In this document: positions 58,773 through 64,000 of the stretch, one piece after another
How the letters are laid out: the number at the start of each line of letters is the position of its first letter
Numbering within the stretch: the first letter of the stretch is position 1
NCBI RefSeq assembly: GCF_015477605.1
Contig: NZ_JADLQX010000017.1
Span: 124,001 to 188,000, forward strand
Direction: 5' to 3'
Length of the DNA stretch: 64,000 bases
DNA from: Nocardia amamiensis
Lineage (GTDB): Bacteria > Actinomycetota > Actinomycetes > Mycobacteriales > Mycobacteriaceae
Translations under genes and position numbers: made by a program
The notes under the pieces: generated by a model
Databases searched by the model: none
What the model saw: the letters and a program-made list of their open reading frames with translations, nothing else
What the model was told of the DNA's origin: nothing

Positions 58773-61700
58773 ATGGCGGACCACACTTCCAGCAGCAGCG
58801 CGTACCCGCGCGTCGACCTGGGCGTCGGCAACGGGACGTCGTTCCCCGAGATGGAGCGCCGCGTGCTCGACGCATGGGCGGCCGCCGACACCTTCCGCGC
58901 CAGTATCGAAAACCGTTCCGGCGCAGCGGAGTTCGTCTTCTACGACGGCCCGCCCTTTGCCAACGGTCTGCCGCATTACGGACATTTGCTCACCGGATAC
59001 GTCAAGGACGTCGTCCCACGTTTCCAGACCATGCGCGGTAAGCGGGTGGATCGCCGATTCGGCTGGGACTGTCACGGATTGCCCGCGGAAATCGAAGCCG
59101 AAAAGCAGCTCGGTATCACGGACAAATCACAGATCGACGCGATGGGTCTCGCGGAATTCAACGCGGCCTGCAAATCGTCGGTACTGCGCTACACCGGGGA
59201 ATGGCGCGATTACGTGACGCGTCAGGCGCGCTGGGTCGACTTCGACAACGACTACAAGACGCTGGATACCGACTTCATGGAGTCGGTCATGTGGGCGTTC
59301 AAGTCGCTCTACGACAAAGGCCTGATCTATCAGGGCTTCCGGGTGCTGCCCTACAGCTGGTACGAGCAGACGCCGCTGTCGAATCAGGAGACCCGCCTCG
59401 ACGACGCGTACAAGATGCGTCAGGATCCGGCCGTCACCGTCGACATGGCGCTGCGGGTGCCTGCCGAGCATCCGCTGCACGACCTCGACGGGGCCAACGC
59501 GCTGATCTGGACCACCACGCCGTGGACGCTGCCGTCGAACCTGGCGATCGCGGTGCATCCCGAGTTCACCTACGTGCACCTGCGCGGCAAGGACGGCAAG
59601 CGGTACCTGCTCGCCGCCGAACGCGTCTCGCACTATGCCCGCGAGTTCGGCGAGGAACCGGAGGTGCTGTCGGAGCATCTCGGCGCCGCGCTGGCCGAAC
59701 TTCGTTACGAGCCGCCGTTCGACTTCTTCGCCGGGCACCCGAACGCGCACCGCGTGCTGAACGCCGACTACGTCACCACCGACTCCGGTACCGGGATCGT
59801 GCATCTCGCACCGGCGTTCGGTGAAGAGGACATGGAGGTCGCCGGCGCGCACGGCATCGAGCTGGTGCAGCCGCTGGATCCGGGCGGCAAGTTCACCTCG
59901 ATGGTTCCGCCGTACGAAGGCCTGATGGTGTTCGACGCCAACCCGGTGATCATCAAGGACCTGAAGGCCGCTGGAAAGCTCTTGCGGCACGAGACGATCG
60001 AGCACTCCTACCCGCACAGCTGGCGCTCCGGGCAACCGCTGATCTACATGGCGGTGCCGTCCTGGTTCGTCGCGGTCACCAAGTTCCGCGAACGGATGGT
60101 CGAGCTGAACAGGCAGATCACCTGGGTGCCAGAGCACATCAGGGACGGCCAGTTCGGCAAGTGGCTGGAGGGCGCGCGGGACTGGAACATCAGCCGCAAC
60201 CGGTACTGGGGCAGCCCGATCCCGGTGTGGGTGTCCGACGACCCGGCCTATCCGCGCGTGGACGTGTACGGCTCGCTGGACGAGCTGGAACGCGACTTCG
60301 GCGTGCGCCCGGCCGATCTGCACCGTCCGATGATCGACGAGCTCACCCGGCCGAACCCGGATGATCCGACCGGCAGGTCGACCATGCGCCGGGTGCCGGA
60401 GGTGCTGGACTGCTGGTTCGAGTCCGGTTCGATGCCGTACGCCCAGGTGCACTACCCGTTCGAGAACAAGGAGTGGTTCGACAGCCACTTCCCCGGCGAT
60501 TTCATCGTCGAGTACAACGGGCAGACTCGCGGCTGGTTCTACACGCTGCATGTGCTGGCGACTGCTCTGTTCGATTCACCCGCGTTCAAAACCGTTGCCG
60601 CGCATGGCATCGTGCTCGGCGACGACGGGCTGAAGATGAGCAAGTCCAAGGGCAACTACCCGGACGTGAACGAGGTGTTCGACCGGGACGGCTCCGACGC
60701 CATGCGCTGGTTCCTGATGAGCTCGCCGATCCTGCGCGGCGGCAACCTCATCGTCACCGAGCGCGGCATCCGCGAGGGCGTCGGCCACGCCTTGCGGCCG
60801 CTGTGGAACGCCTGGACTTTCTTGCAGCTCTACGCGCCGAAGCCGGGGACGTGGCGGACGGACTCGTCGCATGTGCTGGACCGCTACATCCTGGCCAAGC
60901 TGGCGCAGACCAGGGACGTCATCACCGAGGCGCTGGAGGTCTACGACATCGCGGGCGCCTGCGAGGAGCTGCGCTCGTTCGCCGACGCGCTGACCAACTG
61001 GTACGTGCGCCGGTCGCGGTCGCGGTTCTGGAGCGAGGACCGCGACGCGGTGGACACCCTGCACACGGTGCTCGAGGTGGTAACCCGGCTGGCAGCGCCG
61101 CTGCTGCCGCTGATCACCGAGGTGATCTGGCGCGGGCTGACCGGCGGCGATTCGGTACATCTGGCCGACTGGCCGAAGGAGGGCGAACTGCCGGATGATC
61201 CGGAGCTGGTCGCCGCCATGGACGAGGTGCGGGTGGTGTGCTCGACGGTGCTGAGCCTTCGCAAGGCGCAGAACCTGCGGGTGCGGCTGCCGCTGGCCGA
61301 GGTCACCATCGCCGCGGCCGACGCCGAGCGGCTGGCGCCGTTCACCGACATCATCGCCGACGAGGTCAACGTCAAGAAGGTGGACTTGACCACCGACGTG
61401 GACGTCCACGGCCGTTTCGAGCTGGTGGTCAACGCCCGCGCCGCGGGCCCGCGCCTCGGCAAGGACGTGCAGACGGTGATCAAGGCGGTCAAGGCCGGGG
61501 AGTGGTCCGAGGGCGCCGACGGCGTGGTCAAGGCCGCCGGAACCGCTCTGCTGCCCGAGGAATACACCCAGCGCCTGGTCGCCGCCGAGCCGGAGTCGAC
61601 TGCCGCGCTGCCCGGCAACGCGGGCCTGGTGGTGCTGAATTCCGTGGTCACCGAGGAGCTGGAGGCGGAGGGCTGGGCCCGCGACCTGATCCGCGACCTC

Positions 61701-61907
61701 CAGGAGACCAGGAAGTCCTCCGGCCTCGACGTCTCCGACCGCATCACCGTGGTCCTGGAGGTTCCCGCCGACCGGGCAGCGTGGGCCGAAACCCACCGTG
61801 ACCTGATCGCGGGCGAGATCCTCGCGACCGCACTGACTTTCGGGGACGCGGGCCCGGAGGCCGCCGATCTGGTCGGTGGCGTGCGAGCGAAGGTCACCAA
61901 GGCCTGA
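58773..61907 (+). CDS. ileS: Isoleucyl-tRNA synthetase (type II, eukaryote-like)
   Basis: A 1044-aa class I synthetase. The HIGH motif is His68-Tyr-Gly-His71 (GLPHYGHLLTG) and KMSKS is at 621-625. HYGH with the YDGPPFANGLPHYGH surroundings is typical of eukaryote-like type II IleRS, which is intrinsically less sensitive to mupirocin in mycobacteria. The editing domain is visible (IWTTTPWTLPSNLAIAV). The C-terminal third carries the anticodon-binding helices. ATG 58773 is downstream of the sequestered GAGGAG of the T-box. Confidence 0.97.
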   Translation: MADHTSSSSAYPRVDLGVGNGTSFPEMERRVLDAWAAADTFRASIENRSGAAEFVFYDGPPFANGLPHYGHLLTGYVKDVVPRFQTMRGKRVDRRFGWDCHGLPAEIEAEKQLGITDKSQIDAMGLAEFNAACKSSVLRYTGEWRDYVTRQARWVDFDNDYKTLDTDFMESVMWAFKSLYDKGLIYQGFRVLPYSWYEQTPLSNQETRLDDAYKMRQDPAVTVDMALRVPAEHPLHDLDGANALIWTTTPWTLPSNLAIAVHPEFTYVHLRGKDGKRYLLAAERVSHYAREFGEEPEVLSEHLGAALAELRYEPPFDFFAGHPNAHRVLNADYVTTDSGTGIVHLAPAFGEEDMEVAGAHGIELVQPLDPGGKFTSMVPPYEGLMVFDANPVIIKDLKAAGKLLRHETIEHSYPHSWRSGQPLIYMAVPSWFVAVTKFRERMVELNRQITWVPEHIRDGQFGKWLEGARDWNISRNRYWGSPIPVWVSDDPAYPRVDVYGSLDELERDFGVRPADLHRPMIDELTRPNPDDPTGRSTMRRVPEVLDCWFESGSMPYAQVHYPFENKEWFDSHFPGDFIVEYNGQTRGWFYTLHVLATALFDSPAFKTVAAHGIVLGDDGLKMSKSKGNYPDVNEVFDRDGSDAMRWFLMSSPILRGGNLIVTERGIREGVGHALRPLWNAWTFLQLYAPKPGTWRTDSSHVLDRYILAKLAQTRDVITEALEVYDIAGACEELRSFADALTNWYVRRSRSRFWSEDRDAVDTLHTVLEVVTRLAAPLLPLITEVIWRGLTGGDSVHLADWPKEGELPDDPELVAAMDEVRVVCSTVLSLRKAQNLRVRLPLAEVTIAAADAERLAPFTDIIADEVNVKKVDLTTDVDVHGRFELVVNARAAGPRLGKDVQTVIKAVKAGEWSEGADGVVKAAGTALLPEEYTQRLVAAEPESTAALPGNAGLVVLNSVVTEELEAEGWARDLIRDLQETRKSSGLDVSDRITVVLEVPADRAAWAETHRDLIAGEILATALTFGDAGPEAADLVGGVRAKVTKA

Positions 61908-61920
61908 CCGTTGGACTCCG

Positions 61921-61955
61921 AGTCGGGGCGGGACCGAAACGGTTCCGCCCCGACT
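61921..61955 (+). terminator. Terminator after ileS
   Basis: AGTCGGGGCGGGACC and GGTTCCGCCCCGACT form a 15-bp stem with one G-T pair and a GAAAC loop, 13 nt after the ileS stop. Confidence 0.8.
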
Positions 61956-62409
61956 GCTGTTCTGAGGTTTCCCGCGCAGTAGGTCCGGGCTGGGGCTGTC
62001 GATGCCCCGCTTGCATGTTCACCCCGGGTCTCCCGCGACGCCCGCTGTCCGGGGCGCATGACGCACCGGGCTCCGCACTGCCCGGTCTCTGAGGGGGCAT
62101 TCGAATTCCCCCATTGTGCGCGTCCGAATCGTCCAATTTGGTGAGATAGGTCACATGCTGAGAATTTGCTGATTTCTCCCATTTGACCGGTCCGCGCGAG
62201 AGAATCGGCGATGTTGCTGTTGGTGCGGAGGTGACTCCTGAGGCAGCAGTTAATTCATGGTTCGTTCTACCTGCACTGTGTCGCGTCCGGCGCGTATGCG
62301 CCAGGCACGGTTACCCGCGGCTCGATCGCGTGACGCTGCCGGTGGCCGTGCATTAGCCAGGGCCGCCTGCTGCGGCTCGCCACACCGGGCCCACGGAAGG
62401 GACAAGCAC
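61956..62409 (+). other. Intergenic and leader region before the third NlpC/P60 gene
   Basis: About 450 bp with no supported gene. It holds the CRP/GlxR-like site at 62140-62155, a small hairpin GGCGC-GTAT-GCGCC and a ribosome site CGGAAGGG just before the GTG at 62410. An in-frame start at 62257 would add 51 Arg/Ala-rich residues ahead of the signal peptide and is judged non-coding. Confidence 0.4.
62140..62155. promoter_or_regulatory. CRP/GlxR-type binding site
   Basis: GGTGA-GATAGG-TCACA matches TGTGA-N6-TCACA at 9 of 10 fixed positions. It is 255 bp upstream of the NlpC/P60 start. CRP-type regulators are known to control cell-wall hydrolase genes in related genera. Confidence 0.55.
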
Positions 62410-62952
62410 GTGCCGAGGAGACCGTTGCGCCGTATCGCACTCGGATTCTTGCTATCGATCACCGCGACTTTCATGCTCACCGGCACCGCATGGTGCGACA
62501 CCGGCAGCGCCTCCGGCATCGAGCTGGGCTATGGAGACGGGTTGGTGTCGGGCCTCAGTCCCGGCAGTGCCAGCGGCTCGGCAGGGATACCGCTGCCGAT
62601 GCCGAGTGCGACCGGGCTCCTGGCGCTGGCGGCGGCGACGACACAGCTCGGCAAACCCTACGAGTGGGGCGGGACCGGACCGTTCAGCTGGGATTGCTCG
62701 GGTCTGGTGCAGTGGGCGTTCCGGCAGGCCGGGGTGCGCCTTCCGCGTACGACCTGGCAGCAAGCCAAGGTGGGCACCCCGGTCCCGCGGGCAATTCTCA
62801 TGCCCGGCGATGTGGTGGTGCTGAACCGGGACGGTTCGCACGTCGGCATCTACGCGGGTATGGGCCAGGTGCTGAATGCCTACGGCTCGGGTGTGCCGGT
62901 CGGGTTCACCCCGCTCAACCAGTTCGACATCTACGCCATCCGCCGCTTCTGA
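62410..62952 (+). CDS. Secreted NlpC/P60 endopeptidase with Asn as third catalytic residue
   Basis: A 180-aa protein with a signal peptide (about residues 8-29) and an NlpC/P60 domain at about 65-180. Cys96 (WDCSGLVQW) and His144 (SHVGIYAG) are present. At the place of the second His in the other two copies there is Asn156 (QVLNAYGSG), a substitution seen in some active members. GTG 62410 is chosen because CGGAAGGG precedes it and the signal peptide follows at once. There is no coiled coil and no linker of note. Confidence 0.9.
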   Translation: MPRRPLRRIALGFLLSITATFMLTGTAWCDTGSASGIELGYGDGLVSGLSPGSASGSAGIPLPMPSATGLLALAAATTQLGKPYEWGGTGPFSWDCSGLVQWAFRQAGVRLPRTTWQQAKVGTPVPRAILMPGDVVVLNRDGSHVGIYAGMGQVLNAYGSGVPVGFTPLNQFDIYAIRRF

Positions 62953-63119
62953 CCGCACCGCGTTCGGCGCCGCCCGTGGATCGGGCGAGCTGGCTGGACG
63001 GCTCGTGAACACCTGCTCGACAGGAGCGTAGAAGCATGCCGGGCTGCAGATCGGCGACGCGAACCCGCGTGGCAGCGCCGCCGATCGCAATCGGCGGGGG
63101 ACCTTGCCCGGACCGCTCC

Positions 63120-64000
63120 TCAGGCGTCGAGGCCGTCGGCGAGGTTGCGCAGCAGCGGTCCGTATTGCGGATGGGCGAGCGCCGAGGCGAATTGCGCGAC
63201 CAGGTAGTCGGCCGGATTGCCGGTGTCGTACCAGCGGCCGCGGATCACCTGGCCGAAGACCCGATTGGTCGCGGCGTGCACGTTGATCGCGTCGGTGAGG
63301 TACACCTCGCCGGTGCGGTGCTCGTACCACGCCTCGGTCTGGGTGCGCAGCTCCTCGATGATTCCGGGCGTGACCACGTAGCCGCCGATCGCGGCGAAGG
63401 ACGACGGCGCGTCCTTCGGCTTCGGCTTCTCGCGCAGCCCGGTGATGCGCAGCAGACCGTTGCCGTGGTCGTCGGCCACCACCGGCACGCCGTAGCGCTG
63501 CGATTCGGCGGGGTCCATCGGCATCAGCGCGAGGACCGGCGCTTTGGTGGCCTCGTAGGCGTCGATGAGCTGCTGGGCGCGGGGCACCTCCGCCACGAAC
63601 ACGTCGTCGGGCCACAGCACCAGCATCGGCTCGTCGCCGAGATTGCGTGCGGCATTGAGCACCGGGGTGCCGTTGCCGTACGGGCCGTGCTGGTCGAGGT
63701 AGGTGATGTGGCCGAGCCGGGACAGTTCGCCGACCTCCTCGACCGCGTCGGCGAATGCGGTCTTACCGTCCGCGCGCAGCTGGGCCACCAACGCCGGGTT
63801 GGGGCGGAAGTGATCCTGGATCAATGATTTTCCGCCGCTGACCACGATGGTGATATCGGTGATGCCCGAGGCGACCAGCTCGCGGACCGTGTGCTCGATC
63901 ACCGGCTTGTCGCCGACCGGCAGCATCTCCTTGGGGATCGCCTTGGTCAGCGGTAGCAGCCGGGAGCCGATACCGGCGGCCGGGATGACGGCCTTGCGGA
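63120..64000 (-). CDS. UTP-glucose-1-phosphate uridylyltransferase family protein, partial
   Basis: The gene reads leftward and its start lies beyond the window; 293 codons are visible. VIPAAGIGSRLLPLTKAIPKEMLPVGDKPVIEHTV contains the nucleotide-binding GxGxR...PKE pattern. GNGTPVLNAARNLGDEPMLVLWPDD, REKPKP, GGYVVTPGIIEEL, GEVYLTDAI and RWYDTGNPADYL are typical of GalU-like nucleotidyltransferases. Expected reaction: UTP plus glucose-1-phosphate to UDP-glucose. It is divergent from the mycobacterial housekeeping GalU, so another sugar phosphate is possible. Confidence 0.85.
   Translation of the reverse strand, partial: RKAVIPAAGIGSRLLPLTKAIPKEMLPVGDKPVIEHTVRELVASGITDITIVVSGGKSLIQDHFRPNPALVAQLRADGKTAFADAVEEVGELSRLGHITYLDQHGPYGNGTPVLNAARNLGDEPMLVLWPDDVFVAEVPRAQQLIDAYEATKAPVLALMPMDPAESQRYGVPVVADDHGNGLLRITGLREKPKPKDAPSSFAAIGGYVVTPGIIEELRTQTEAWYEHRTGEVYLTDAINVHAATNRVFGQVIRGRWYDTGNPADYLVAQFASALAHPQYGPLLRNLADGLDA

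Noticed and set aside
1..64000. tRNA, rRNA, CRISPR, IS element or prophage genes
   Set aside because: No cloverleaf, regular spacer array, transposase or phage structural protein could be recognised on either strand.

Overview
The window is a GC-rich actinobacterial chromosome segment, most likely from Nocardia (Nocardiaceae). Three observations support this. Gene order follows the Mycobacterium tuberculosis Rv2190c-to-Rv2144c block almost gene for gene, including qcrCAB, aroG, pknL, mptA, lppM, the dcw cluster and wag31. Carotenoid genes of the Rhodococcus/Nocardia type (crtB, crtI, crtO, cruF) are inserted into that block. A translational ileS T-box of the kind known from Nocardia precedes isoleucyl-tRNA synthetase. 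No tRNA or rRNA gene, CRISPR array, insertion sequence or prophage was found.

Layout. 0-8.4 kb: a partial membrane-anchored gluzincin-like protease, two NlpC/P60 cell-wall hydrolases sharing an upstream motif, a DnaQ/GIY-YIG nuclease, an Lrp-type ligand-binding protein, trpD and hypotheticals. 8.5-13 kb: ctaE-qcrC-qcrA-qcrB, the cytochrome bc1-aa3 respiratory branch, closed by a strong hairpin. 13-17.6 kb: an RNase AS homologue, class II DAHP synthase, PknL with PASTA repeats, and its neighbour, an Rv2175c-like DNA-binding protein. 17.8-24.6 kb: a minus-strand operon of polyprenyl synthase, crtI, mptA and crtB, in which carotenoid and lipoglycan genes alternate, divergent from metF.

25.0-26.5 kb is the most unusual stretch. 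It is a divergent cluster of very small overlapping genes: a stand-alone EF-G domain IV-like protein with a cysteine-rich partner, facing a 30-aa peptide, a winged-helix protein, a one-TM protein and a CxxxxC protein. A perfect 21-bp palindrome lies between the two sides. 26.7-30.3 kb: a luciferase-like oxidoreductase, a DUF1684 protein, a truncated gene start and a secreted protein. 30.5-35.8 kb: a minus-strand operon GNAT-crtO-cruF-lppM-glycosyltransferase, whose crtO/cruF junction has been tandemly triplicated in frame.

36-58.5 kb is the division and cell-wall (dcw) cluster: HEPN protein, DUF3040 protein, mraZ, rsmH, ftsL, pbpB, murE, murF, mraY, murD, ftsW, murG, murC, ftsQ, ftsZ, pgeF, yggS, sepF, yggT, wag31. 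It makes lipid II and builds the FtsZ-SepF-FtsW-PBP3 divisome and the polar Wag31 scaffold. Most junctions from murE to murC are 4-nt stop/start overlaps. Regulatory features include MraZ boxes, an mraW-type RNA leader and a possible LexA box. 58.5-64 kb: T-box and ileS, terminator, a third NlpC/P60 enzyme behind a CRP/GlxR-like site, and a partial UTP-sugar uridylyltransferase.

A dispersed intergenic repeat rich in GAGCGAGCGC occurs about five times and sits on the start or stop codons of neighbouring genes.
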